A stretch of 38,531 nucleotides of DNA from Curtobacterium sp. MCBA15_008. GTDB lineage: Bacteria; Actinomycetota; Actinomycetes; Actinomycetales; Microbacteriaceae. The stretch spans positions 51,739 to 90,269 of the forward strand of contig NZ_MJGN01000016.1 of the NCBI RefSeq assembly GCF_001865065.1, given 5' to 3'. The notes under the pieces are model-generated. The model saw nothing but the letters and a program-made list of their open reading frames with translations, was not told where the DNA came from and made no database searches. This document shows, in pieces, positions 1-6,938 of this stretch. Every line of letters begins with the position of its first letter. The first letter of the stretch is position 1. Position numbers and translations under genes: made by a program.

Positions 1-194
1 CCCGACGACGCGGACGAGCCGGACGATGCGGACGAGCCCGTCGACGCCGCCGTTGGCGGTCCGGCGCCGGAGGACTCCGGCGTCGCGAGCGTGTCCTCGG
101 TCGCTGGCATGGTGCAGCCGCTGGTCGCCGCCATCACGATGATGAGCACCGCGGTGGTGTCGAGCGCGTGCGATGTGACGAGCGTGTGGTGCAT
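1..194 (-). CDS. Putative lipoprotein, N-terminal part (runs off the left edge)
   Basis: This is an open frame on the minus strand from an ATG at 194-192 to the window edge, 64 codons without a stop. The N-terminus reads as a lipoprotein signal: a short n-region, a hydrophobic stretch (AVLIIVMAAT) and then TSGC, an acceptable though not ideal lipobox with the Cys at about residue 27. After the Cys comes a Thr/Glu/Pro and then Ser/Ala/Gly-rich stretch, typical of the flexible linker that tethers a lipoprotein domain. An AAGGA Shine-Dalgarno sequence lies 6 nt before the ATG. The gene is divergent from the secreted GH92 enzyme. The functional domain is outside the window, so no function can be given. 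The start is well supported and the lipoprotein call is moderately supported. Confidence 0.6.
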   Translation of the reverse strand, partial: MHHTLVTSHALDTTAVLIIVMAATSGCTMPATEDTLATPESSGAGPPTAASTGSSASSGSSASS

Positions 195-491
195 GGCCGG
201 TCCTTGGTGGAGCCGAGCGGCCGACCCGGATCGCCGTGTTCGGATCGGGTGGCGAAGACCGCGGCCGGCATCGGCGTCTGCGGCCACGAGTGAGCGAGCT
301 CGAGGCGGGCCACGAACCCGTGCGGCGCCGACCCGTCCCGACGTCAGCGGGGTCCGGGCTGGATGCTGCGAACAGTACGCCCTGACCGAGACGTCCACCA
401 GCATCCGCTGCAGATCGGTCGAGGTGAACAGCAGGGGAGGGGTCGGTGACCGATCGCGCGTCCCCCGTCCGAGGGGGCTAGCGTCGCCGAC
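195..491. other. Divergent intergenic region, lipoprotein gene / GH92
   Basis: This 297-nt gap between two divergent genes must hold both promoters. Apart from the -10-like box just before the GH92 gene, the only structure seen is an 8-bp inverted repeat (GGATGCTG at 361-368 and CAGCATCC at 399-406) with a 30-nt loop, of unknown meaning. No coding frame looks convincing here. Confidence 0.4.
479..484 (+). promoter_or_regulatory. -10 box TAGCGT, leaderless promoter of the GH92 gene
   Basis: TAGCGT ends 7 nt before the GTG start at 492, and there is no good Shine-Dalgarno sequence at normal distance. That geometry puts the transcription start at or next to the start codon, as in leaderless actinobacterial mRNAs. 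No clear -35 box was seen. Confidence 0.4.
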
Positions 492-2939
492 GTGAACCGT
501 TCTCGCGTGCACCGTCGCCCGCTCGTCCGCCCGCTCCCGCTCGCCGCGGTGGCCACGATCGCCGCCCTGCTGGGCACCGGGATCGTCGCGGCTCCTGCCA
601 CGGCGTCGCCCGCCACGCAGGTCGGCCGGACCGTCTCCGACCCGGCGCGGTACGTCGACCCGTTCATCGGGACGAGCGGCGACGGCAACACCTGGCCGGG
701 AGCCACCGCCCCGTTCGGCATGCTGCAGTGGAGCCCGACCGGCACTGCGGGCGACCAGACCTCGACCCCGGTCGCGAACGGCTACTCGTACGACGTGGAC
801 CGGCTGCGCGGGTTCAGCCTGACGCACCTGAACGGCGCCGGCTGCGCACCGGGAGCCGCTGGCGACGTGCCGATCATGCCGGTGACGACCCCCGTCACGA
901 CGTCGCCGTCGGCCGACAGCACCGACGCGGTCTACGCCGCCGGGTACTCGCACGACGACGAGTCGGCGAGCCCCGGCCGCTACGGCGTCACGCTCGACAA
1001 CGGCGTCCGTACCGACCTCGCCGTCACCACCCGCGCCGGCATCGGCGAGTTCGCGTTCCCCGCCGGGAAGGCCGCGAACCTGCTCTTCCGCACCTCGAAC
1101 TCGATCAACGGCAGCGAGGCCGCCACCACCCGCGTCGACGCCCGCACCCGCACGGTGAGCGGCAGCGTCCTGACCGGCGGCTTCTGCAGCCGCCGGGCGA
1201 ACGGCGGCGGGGCCACCAACCCCGACCGCCGCAGCTACTACCGCCTGTTCTTCACCGCCACCTTCGACCGCGCCTTCACGAGCACCGGCACCTGGAAGGA
1301 CGGGACGGTCCAGCCTGGAGGCACGTCCTCCTCCGGCGGGGAGGGGTACCTCACCGGCGCCGACCGCGCCGGACGCGGTTCCGGCGCGTGGGTCGGGTTC
1401 GACGCGCGTCACGGTGCCACCGTGCACGCGAAGATCGGCATCTCGTACGTGAGCGCAGCAGGAGCAGCCGCCAACCGCGACGGCGAGGTGACCAGGCACG
1501 CGACCGTCAGCAGTGTGGCGGCGGCGACCCGCGCCTCCTGGAACCGGGAACTGTCCCGCATCCGGGTCGGCGGCGGGACGGCGGACCGGACCACCCAGCT
1601 GTACACGTCCGTCTACCACGCGCTCATGCAGCCGAACACGCTGAACGACCGCGACGGCCGCTACCTCGGCCCGGACCAGCGGGTGCACCGCATGGACCGC
1701 GGGCACCGGGCCGTCTACGGCACCTACTCCGGGTGGGACCAGTACCGGGCGCAGATCCAGCTGCTCGCGCTGCTGCGACCCGACGTCGCCGGGGACATGG
1801 CGCAGTCGATGCTGCGGTTCGCCCAGCAGAACGGCGGGGTGTGGGACCGGTGGCTGCACCTCGGCGCACCGACCCACGTGATGACCGGTGACCCCTCCGC
1901 GGCGACGCTCGCGACCTGGTACGCCATGGGCGTCCGGAACTTCGACGTCCGAGCCGCCTACGACTCGCTCCGGCGGCAGGCGACGGTCGAGAACGCCGAC
2001 GCCGAGAGCGACATCGGGTGCCCGGGTCAGTGCCTGGCGCAACGACCCGCACTCGACGAGTACCTGCAGCGGCACTACGCCGCGAACGACGACTGCTCGT
2101 GCTGGGGCGGTGCGGCCGAGACCCTCGAGGACTCGATCTCCGACAGCGCGCTCGGGTACTGGGCGGGTTCCCTCGGGCTGCGCTCGGACGCCCGGATGTT
2201 CGCGGAGCGCGGGACCTACTGGAAGAACACGTTCAACCCGGCAGTCGGGTACCAGGCCGCGCGACAGGCCGACGGATCGTGGACGCCCGACTGGTCGCCC
2301 GCGACCGGTGTCGGCTTCGCGCAGGGGACGAGCGCGCAGTACACGTGGCTCGTGCCGCAGGACGTCAGCGGGCTGTCGACGGCCCTCGGTGGCGACGCCG
2401 CCGCGGTCGCCCGGCTCGACGCCTTCTTCCACGACGCGTCCGGCAACTGGGCCGTGACCGGCGGCGAAGCCACGAAGTTCGACCCGACGAACGAGCCCGA
2501 CATCCACACACCGTGGATGTACAACGCGCTCGGCCAGCCGTGGAAGACGCAGGAGACCGTCCGGCAGGTCGTGGACGACGCCTACGGCACCGGTCCGGAC
2601 GGGCTGCCCGGGAACGATGACCTCGGGACGATGAGCGCCTGGTACGTCTTCGCGTCGATCGGGCTGTACCCGCAGACGCCGGGACGGGCCGACATGCTCG
2701 TCGGGAGCCCGACGTTCAACACCGTCGACATCCGCCGGTCGAGCGGGCAGCGGATCGTCATCCGGTCTTCGGGGACGGAGCCGTACGTGCAGGGTGCGCG
2801 GTTGGACGGGCGGACGCTCGACCGGTCGTGGGTGCCGGCGTCGTTCGTGACGCGGGGCGGCACGCTGTCGCTGCAGGTCGGGGCCACCGCGGACACCGCG
2901 TGGGCGAGCGGGGCGCGGGGGCGTCCGGTCGACCGGTGA
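492..2939 (+). CDS. Secreted GH92 family alpha-1,2-mannosidase
   Basis: Glycoside hydrolase family 92 enzymes are calcium-dependent exo-acting alpha-mannosidases that trim mannose-rich glycans. The 815-aa product opens with an Arg-rich n-region and a hydrophobic signal peptide ending near PATA at about residue 37, so it is exported. The mature start, YVDPFIGTSGDGNTWPGA, is the hallmark of the family's N-terminal beta-sandwich. Further family blocks follow: THLNGAGC, YHALMQPNT, YSGWDQYRAQ, NEPDIHTPWMYN and GNDDLGTMSAWY, the last carrying the Asp residues expected to act as general base. Length is normal for a single-domain GH92. The GTG start at 492 is chosen because it opens the signal peptide and follows a -10-like box. 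It stands alone, so it probably serves scavenging of fungal or plant mannoglycans (inference). Confidence 0.95.
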   Translation: MNRSRVHRRPLVRPLPLAAVATIAALLGTGIVAAPATASPATQVGRTVSDPARYVDPFIGTSGDGNTWPGATAPFGMLQWSPTGTAGDQTSTPVANGYSYDVDRLRGFSLTHLNGAGCAPGAAGDVPIMPVTTPVTTSPSADSTDAVYAAGYSHDDESASPGRYGVTLDNGVRTDLAVTTRAGIGEFAFPAGKAANLLFRTSNSINGSEAATTRVDARTRTVSGSVLTGGFCSRRANGGGATNPDRRSYYRLFFTATFDRAFTSTGTWKDGTVQPGGTSSSGGEGYLTGADRAGRGSGAWVGFDARHGATVHAKIGISYVSAAGAAANRDGEVTRHATVSSVAAATRASWNRELSRIRVGGGTADRTTQLYTSVYHALMQPNTLNDRDGRYLGPDQRVHRMDRGHRAVYGTYSGWDQYRAQIQLLALLRPDVAGDMAQSMLRFAQQNGGVWDRWLHLGAPTHVMTGDPSAATLATWYAMGVRNFDVRAAYDSLRRQATVENADAESDIGCPGQCLAQRPALDEYLQRHYAANDDCSCWGGAAETLEDSISDSALGYWAGSLGLRSDARMFAERGTYWKNTFNPAVGYQAARQADGSWTPDWSPATGVGFAQGTSAQYTWLVPQDVSGLSTALGGDAAAVARLDAFFHDASGNWAVTGGEATKFDPTNEPDIHTPWMYNALGQPWKTQETVRQVVDDAYGTGPDGLPGNDDLGTMSAWYVFASIGLYPQTPGRADMLVGSPTFNTVDIRRSSGQRIVIRSSGTEPYVQGARLDGRTLDRSWVPASFVTRGGTLSLQVGATADTAWASGARGRPVDR

Positions 2940-2957
2940 GCTGGTCGATCGCCGTGC

Positions 2958-3002
2958 GGGGTACCTGTCCAGAGAACGTACGTTCCTGTTCTGGGGGTAC
3001 CT
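2958..3002. promoter_or_regulatory. Palindromic operator candidate upstream of the TetR-like gene
   Basis: A perfect 12-bp palindrome GAACGTACGTTC lies at 2974-2985. It is framed by CCAGA (2969-2973) and TCTGG (2990-2994), and further out by two direct copies of GGGGTACCT at 2958-2966 and 2994-3002. TetR-family regulators usually bind palindromes just upstream of their own gene, so this is the natural autoregulatory site. Binding is inferred, not shown. Confidence 0.45.
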
Positions 3003-3009
3003 CTCATCG

Positions 3010-3669
3010 GTGACGCGCTGGTCGTATGTATGCATGCACATCGAATCGCCGCCGCACCCGTCGGATGCAGCGTCCCTCCGATCGACGGTCGTGGAGGGGA
3101 TGATCCACGCGCTCCGGACCCGTCCGCTGCACGAGGTGACCCCGGCCGTCGTGGCCGCCGAAGCCGGTGAGCCGGTTGAGGTCGTCGACCGCACCTTCCC
3201 GAGCTGGGACGGCCTGCTGCTCGCGACCATCGACCGGTGGAACGACCAGCGGACCGCACCGCTCATGCCCCTCGCCGAGCAGCGCGGCACCGTCCCCTTC
3301 CTCCGAGCGATCGTCACCGCGAACATCGCCGACCCCTCGCTCATGCGGTTCCTGACCGCGACGCTGAACATCGCGGCGTCGCCGGAGCACCCCCTGGCAC
3401 CGATGCTGCACGCTCGGTGGCGACGGTTCCACGCGTTCGTGCAGCACTCCCTCGAGCGGGACGTCCTGCTCGGGCGGGAGCCGCGGACGATGGAGCCGGC
3501 GCGCGGGTCCGAGCAGTTGCTCGCCACCTACGAGGGGCTGCAGCTGCAGTCCATGGTCCGTCCGGACATGGACCTGCTCGAGGCGTTCGACCGCGCGGTC
3601 ACACGGCTCCGCGAGGGGTGGTCGCGGACCTACGTCGCCCCGGTGTGGGACCTCGACTCCGTCGGCTGA
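3010..3669 (+). CDS. TetR/AcrR-like transcriptional regulator
   Basis: The 219-aa size and layout fit the TetR family: a short helical N-terminal DNA-binding domain (about residues 20-68, including EVTPAVVAAEAGEPVEVVDR as the helix-turn-helix) followed by an all-helical ligand domain ending near 210. The recognition helix is less canonical than usual, so the family call rests on overall architecture. The GTG at 3010 gives the longest form; an in-frame ATG at 3034 would remove eight residues and is equally plausible, as neither has a strong Shine-Dalgarno sequence. A 12-bp palindrome sits about 25 nt upstream. The neighbours are GH92 and a GNAT enzyme; the ligand and targets cannot be told. 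Confidence 0.7.
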   Translation: MTRWSYVCMHIESPPHPSDAASLRSTVVEGMIHALRTRPLHEVTPAVVAAEAGEPVEVVDRTFPSWDGLLLATIDRWNDQRTAPLMPLAEQRGTVPFLRAIVTANIADPSLMRFLTATLNIAASPEHPLAPMLHARWRRFHAFVQHSLERDVLLGREPRTMEPARGSEQLLATYEGLQLQSMVRPDMDLLEAFDRAVTRLREGWSRTYVAPVWDLDSVG

Positions 3670-3685
3670 GCCCGACGACAGACCA

Positions 3686-3704
3686 CGGACAGGAGGGCTG
3701 TCCG
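3686..3704. terminator. Small hairpin after the TetR-like gene
   Basis: CGGACAG, GAGGG and CTGTCCG form a 7-bp stem with a 5-nt loop 17 nt after the stop codon. There is no T-tract, so this is a weak terminator candidate. Confidence 0.35.
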
Positions 3705-3735
3705 AGGGCAGGCGCTCGCCGTCTGCGCGCGACAC

Positions 3736-3802
3736 CACTCGATTCGGGTTCGAGTGACATCGCGCACCCGTGCCGCCGCTCGTCGGGTTCGAGCGGCGGC
3801 AC
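3736..3802. repeat. Two tandem hairpins with near-identical loops
   Basis: The first hairpin has arms CACTCGA (3736-3742) and TCGAGTG (3750-3756) with loop TTCGGGT. The second has perfect 13-bp arms, GTGCCGCCGCTCG (3770-3782) and CGAGCGGCGGCAC (3790-3802), with loop TCGGGTT. Both share the core CTCG-n-TCGGGTT-CGAG, so they look like two copies of one element. A terminator pair between the TetR-like gene and the acetyltransferase gene is the simplest reading. Confidence 0.5.
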
Positions 3803-3873
3803 GCATCCAGCACGACCACCCACCGACCCACCCGGCAGTGCGACGACGCACCGTCAGCGAGGAACGTCCCACG

Positions 3874-4335
3874 ATGCAGCCCCTGCCGTTCTCGGTCACG
3901 GCCGACCGGTTCGACCACGACGACGCCGTGCGGCTCCGTGCTGCTGCCCGGATCGAGGTCGACCGGATCTACGGTCGTCCAGCGGACGTCGGTCGGCCGC
4001 TCACCGAGGCCACAGCAGCCGCACACGTGCTCGCGCGGGACACGACGGGGACGGCGCTCGGCACCGGGTCGCTCACCGCCGCGGGCGACGGGGTGTTCGA
4101 GATCCGGCGGCTGTTCGTCCGGCCGGACCGGCGTGGCCGGGGCATCGGCGACGCACTGTTGCTCGAACTGCTCGCGCAGGCGGAGGAACTGCAGGCGCCG
4201 GCGGTCGTGGCCGAGACGGGGATCCTGCAACCGCACGCCGTGAACCTGTTCCTGCGGCACGGGTTCCAGCGGATCCGGCCGTTCGGCCCCTACCGCGAGC
4301 AGGCCGGTTCGATCTGCTTCGCGCGACCGCTCTGA
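3874..4335 (+). CDS. GNAT family N-acetyltransferase
   Basis: This 153-aa single-domain protein has the GNAT core. The strand-turn-helix that holds acetyl-CoA pyrophosphate is visible as RRLFVRPDRRGRGIGDALL (motif A, R/Q-x-x-G-x-G/A), followed by the motif B region AVNLFLRHGFQRI. The substrate cannot be read from sequence. The ATG at 3874 is preceded by GAGGA about 10 nt upstream, and the frame before it lacks GNAT features, so the longer open frame is not used. It runs convergently into nagA, with only 6 nt between the two stop codons, and lies downstream of the TetR-like gene but separated from it by hairpins. Confidence 0.85.
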   Translation: MQPLPFSVTADRFDHDDAVRLRAAARIEVDRIYGRPADVGRPLTEATAAAHVLARDTTGTALGTGSLTAAGDGVFEIRRLFVRPDRRGRGIGDALLLELLAQAEELQAPAVVAETGILQPHAVNLFLRHGFQRIRPFGPYREQAGSICFARPL

Positions 4336-4341
4336 TCGACC

Positions 4342-5490
4342 TCAGGCGAGCGGGAGTCCCGCGCCCCAGACGCGCTGCACCTCGAGCGACGGCGACAGCG
4401 CCACGAGGTCGGCGGCGAACCCGGGCGCCAGACGGCCCAGACGGTCGCCGAGCCCCAGCGCAGCGGCCGGCACGCTCGTCAGGGCGGCCACGGCCTCGGG
4501 CAGCGTCCGCCCCGCACGCGTCACCGCGTTCCGGAGGGCCACGTCCTGCGTCAGCGTCGAGCCGGCGATGGTGTCCGTCCCGGCGACGTGCGCGACGCCG
4601 TCGGTCACCGTGACGTCGAGCGAGCCCAGACGGTAGGACCCGTCGGCCGCACCGGCAGCCCCCATGGCGTCGGTGATCAGGGCGACCCGGTCCGGTGCGG
4701 CACGCATCAGCATCGAGGCGACGACGGGGTGCACGTGCACCCCGTCGAGGATGAGTTCGAGCGTGACGCGGTCGTCGGCCACGGCGGCGCCGATCGGCCC
4801 GGGCGCCCGGTGGTGGAGCCCCGGCATGGCGTTGAACGCGTGCGTGAGCACCGTCGCGCCGGCGTCGAACGCGGCGCGGGCCTGGTCGTACGTGCCGACG
4901 GTGTGCCCGACGGCGACGACCACGCCCGCCGACACGAAGCGACGGACGGCGTCGAGCGCGCCCGGCAGCTCGGGCGCGATGGTGACCTGGCGGATGACGC
5001 CCTCGCCGGCTTCGAGCAGGGCATCGACGGCGGCCGGCGTCGGCGACACGAGGAACGACTCGTTGTGGGCGCCCTTGTTGTGCGGGGAGAGGAACGGCCC
5101 CTCGAGGTGCACGCCGAGCACGAGCGGGTCGGTGGCCATCACGGCACGGACCCGTCGCAGCGACGCCGCCAGTGCGGTGATCGGGTTCGCGACGAGCGAC
5201 AGCACCGAGCGGGTCGTGCCGTGCGACCGGTGCATCGCGAGCGAGTCGGCGAAGGACTCGTCCTCGTACGCCTCGGTCGCTCCGCCGTGCCCGTGCAGGT
5301 CGGTGAAGCCGGGCGTCAGGACCGCGTCGCCGAGGTCGACGACCTGGTCCGCAGCGGGGGCGTCGGCGCCGGAGCCGACCGCCCGGATGGTGTCACCGGC
5401 GACGAGGACCCAGCCGTCCGCCGTGGACCCGGCCCCGTCGACCAGGTGGGCCGACCGGACCAGGGTGCTGCGTGCCTCCAGGCCGTTCAC
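4342..5490 (-). CDS. nagA: N-acetylglucosamine-6-phosphate deacetylase
   Basis: NagA removes acetate from GlcNAc-6-P to give glucosamine-6-P, in amino-sugar catabolism and cell-wall recycling in the cytoplasm. The 382-aa protein shows the amidohydrolase landmarks in order: FTDLHGHGG after the N-terminal beta domain, HLEGPFLSPHNKGAH with the metal-binding Glu, VAVGHT, THAFNAMPGLHHR and LITDAMGAAG with the catalytic Asp, then PGFAADLVAL closing the beta sandwich. The HGHGG signature is slightly relaxed compared with HxH of other amidohydrolases, which is normal for NagA. The GTG at 5490 has AAGGAG 5 nt upstream and overlaps the yrdB stop by 4 nt (GTGA), implying translational coupling. It is the last gene of purU-yrdB-nagA. 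No nagB or sugar transporter gene is adjacent. Confidence 0.95.
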   Translation of the reverse strand: MNGLEARSTLVRSAHLVDGAGSTADGWVLVAGDTIRAVGSGADAPAADQVVDLGDAVLTPGFTDLHGHGGATEAYEDESFADSLAMHRSHGTTRSVLSLVANPITALAASLRRVRAVMATDPLVLGVHLEGPFLSPHNKGAHNESFLVSPTPAAVDALLEAGEGVIRQVTIAPELPGALDAVRRFVSAGVVVAVGHTVGTYDQARAAFDAGATVLTHAFNAMPGLHHRAPGPIGAAVADDRVTLELILDGVHVHPVVASMLMRAAPDRVALITDAMGAAGAADGSYRLGSLDVTVTDGVAHVAGTDTIAGSTLTQDVALRNAVTRAGRTLPEAVAALTSVPAAALGLGDRLGRLAPGFAADLVALSPSLEVQRVWGAGLPLA

Positions 5491-5885
5491 CGGGTCTCCT
5501 TCCGGAACTGCACCACACCGGACAGGGCCGCAACCACGATGAAGACGAGCCCCACCACGGGGTGCCCGATCGAGATCCAGCAGCCACCGGCGGCCACCAC
5601 CAGGGCGACCTCGACGATGGTCTTCCCGACCACGTCCGTCTCGATCGGCGAGGCGGGCGAGCGGAAGAAGTACCAGACCAGCGCCGCGAACACCGGCGCA
5701 CCGATCATGAACAGGATCGCCGGCATCGGGAACGGCCACGCGAAGTAGCCCCACGTCGCCAGCGACAGCAGGCCGAACGTGCACACCAGGATGCGGAGCA
5801 CGCGCCAGCCGTCGAGCCGGCGCGGACGGATCGCGTGCGGGTCCGGGGTCTCTCCCCAGTCGACGGGGGACTGCGGTGCTGACAT
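5487..5885 (-). CDS. YrdB family (DUF2568-like) membrane protein
   Basis: This 132-aa integral membrane protein has a polar N-terminus of about 28 residues and then four hydrophobic segments (around VLRILVCTFGLLSL, AILFMIGAPVFAALVW, IVEVALVVAAGGCW and PVVGLVFIVVAALSG). The pattern of a WYFFRSPAS loop followed by a VEVAL helix resembles the YrdB/DUF2568 family, whose function is unknown. The ATG at 5885 uses an AGGA that overlaps the purU stop (TAGGA), leaving only 7 nt between the genes, and its own stop overlaps the nagA start. It is therefore the middle gene of a tight three-gene unit, although nothing biochemical links it to its neighbours. Confidence 0.75.
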   Translation of the reverse strand: MSAPQSPVDWGETPDPHAIRPRRLDGWRVLRILVCTFGLLSLATWGYFAWPFPMPAILFMIGAPVFAALVWYFFRSPASPIETDVVGKTIVEVALVVAAGGCWISIGHPVVGLVFIVVAALSGVVQFRKETR

Positions 5886-5892
5886 GCGGGTC

Positions 5893-6762
5893 CTACTTGA
5901 AGATGATCGTGCGGGCGCCGTCGAGGAGGACTCTGTCCTCTGCGATCCAGCGCACCGCCTGGGTGAGCGTGCGGGACTCCTCGTCCTGGCCGATCGACAC
6001 GAGGTCGGCGGGGTCCTTCGTGTGGTCGACCCGCACCACGTTCTGCTCGATGATCGGCCCCTCGTCGAGGTCGCTCGTGACGTAGTGCGCCGTCGCGCCG
6101 ATGAGCTTCACGCCGCGGGCGTGCGCCTGCCGGTACGGGTTCGCGCCCTTGAAGCCGGGCAGGAACGAGTGGTGGATGTTGACGGCGCGACCTTCGAGCG
6201 CCGCGCAGAGCTCCGGCGACAGGATCTGCATGTAGCGGGCGAGGACGACCAGTTCGATGTCGTGCTCCTCCACGGCGTCGAGGATGCGCTGTTCCATCTG
6301 CCGCTTCGACTCCGCGTCGGTGACCGGACGGTGCTCGAACGGCACCGAGTAGAACGACGCGAGCTCGGCGAGGTCGGCGTGGTTCGACAGGACGAGGGGC
6401 ACCTCGATCGGCAGCTGCCCACCGCGCTGGCGGTAGAGCAGGTCGTTGAGGCAGTGGCCGGCCTTCGACACGAGCACGAGGGTGCGCAGCGGCCGGCCGA
6501 CGACGTCGAGCTGCACGCGGGCGTCGTAGCGTTCGGTGACGGGTGCGAGGGCCTCTTCGAAGGCGGCGCGGTCGACCGGCGCCATCACCTGCAGGCGCAT
6601 GAAGAACGTGTTCGTGTCGACGCTCGAGAACTGCTGCGACTCGGTGATGTTGCCCTGTGCGGCGACCACCGCTCCGGAGACGGCGTGCACGATCCCGGGC
6701 TGGTCGTCGCAGACCAGCGTGAGGGTCCAGTGCGTGGGGGTCGCGGGCGTCGGGTCGGTCAC
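5893..6762 (-). CDS. purU: Formyltetrahydrofolate deformylase
   Basis: PurU hydrolyses 10-formyl-THF to THF and formate, balancing one-carbon pools and feeding formate to PurT-type purine synthesis. The 289-aa protein has an N-terminal ACT domain (about residues 12-90, starting LTLVCDDQPGIVHAVSGAV) and a formyltransferase domain with the catalytic Asn-His in AVNIHHSFLPGFKGANPY and the Asp in TSDLDEGPIIEQ. Length is that of the family. The GTG at 6762 is chosen because the ACT domain begins just after it and a TACCCT box lies 6 nt upstream with no Shine-Dalgarno sequence, so the mRNA is probably leaderless. It heads the purU-yrdB-nagA unit. The riboswitch-controlled glyA-folD operon, which uses the same cofactor, is 3 kb away. 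Confidence 0.95.
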   Translation of the reverse strand: MTDPTPATPTHWTLTLVCDDQPGIVHAVSGAVVAAQGNITESQQFSSVDTNTFFMRLQVMAPVDRAAFEEALAPVTERYDARVQLDVVGRPLRTLVLVSKAGHCLNDLLYRQRGGQLPIEVPLVLSNHADLAELASFYSVPFEHRPVTDAESKRQMEQRILDAVEEHDIELVVLARYMQILSPELCAALEGRAVNIHHSFLPGFKGANPYRQAHARGVKLIGATAHYVTSDLDEGPIIEQNVVRVDHTKDPADLVSIGQDEESRTLTQAVRWIAEDRVLLDGARTIIFK

Positions 6763-6768
6763 CGGATC

Positions 6769-6774
6769 AGGGTA
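6769..6774 (-). promoter_or_regulatory. -10 box TACCCT, leaderless promoter of purU
   Basis: On the minus strand TACCCT is followed by six bases and the GTG start. No ribosome binding site is present, consistent with a leaderless transcript. Confidence 0.45.
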
Positions 6775-6819
6775 CCGGGGTGGGGCGGTGCGGCGGGCGC
6801 GGCGCGGAGTCGCGCGGTC

Positions 6820-6874
6820 GAGGGAGCAGGAATCGTCGGGTGCGGCGTGTGGACCCGACGATTCCTGCTCCCTC
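6820..6874. terminator. 22-bp perfect inverted repeat between the MFS gene and purU
   Basis: The arms at 6820-6841 and 6853-6874 are perfect complements over 22 nt, with an 11-nt loop (6842-6852). The element lies 65 nt after the MFS stop and 46 nt before the purU start, all on the minus strand. It could terminate the marR-MFS transcript, but a stem this long without a T-tract is also typical of dispersed REP-like elements. Confidence 0.55.
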
Positions 6875-6938
6875 AACGGGCCGGCGGGCGACGGGGCGGC
6901 GGGTGCGTGTGCGTGCGCGGGGCGCGGCGCAGGCGGCG

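Noticed and set aside
361..406. 8-bp inverted repeat upstream of GH92 as an operator
   Set aside because: A 30-nt loop and short arms are within chance expectation; no regulator is tied to it.
3237..4613. 458-codon plus-strand frame across the TetR-like and GNAT genes
   Set aside because: Runs out of frame through two better genes and into nagA; Arg/Pro-rich shadow.
4342..6762. Riboswitch upstream of purU or nagA
   Set aside because: There is no leader: purU looks leaderless, and yrdB and nagA follow with 7 nt and a 4-nt overlap.
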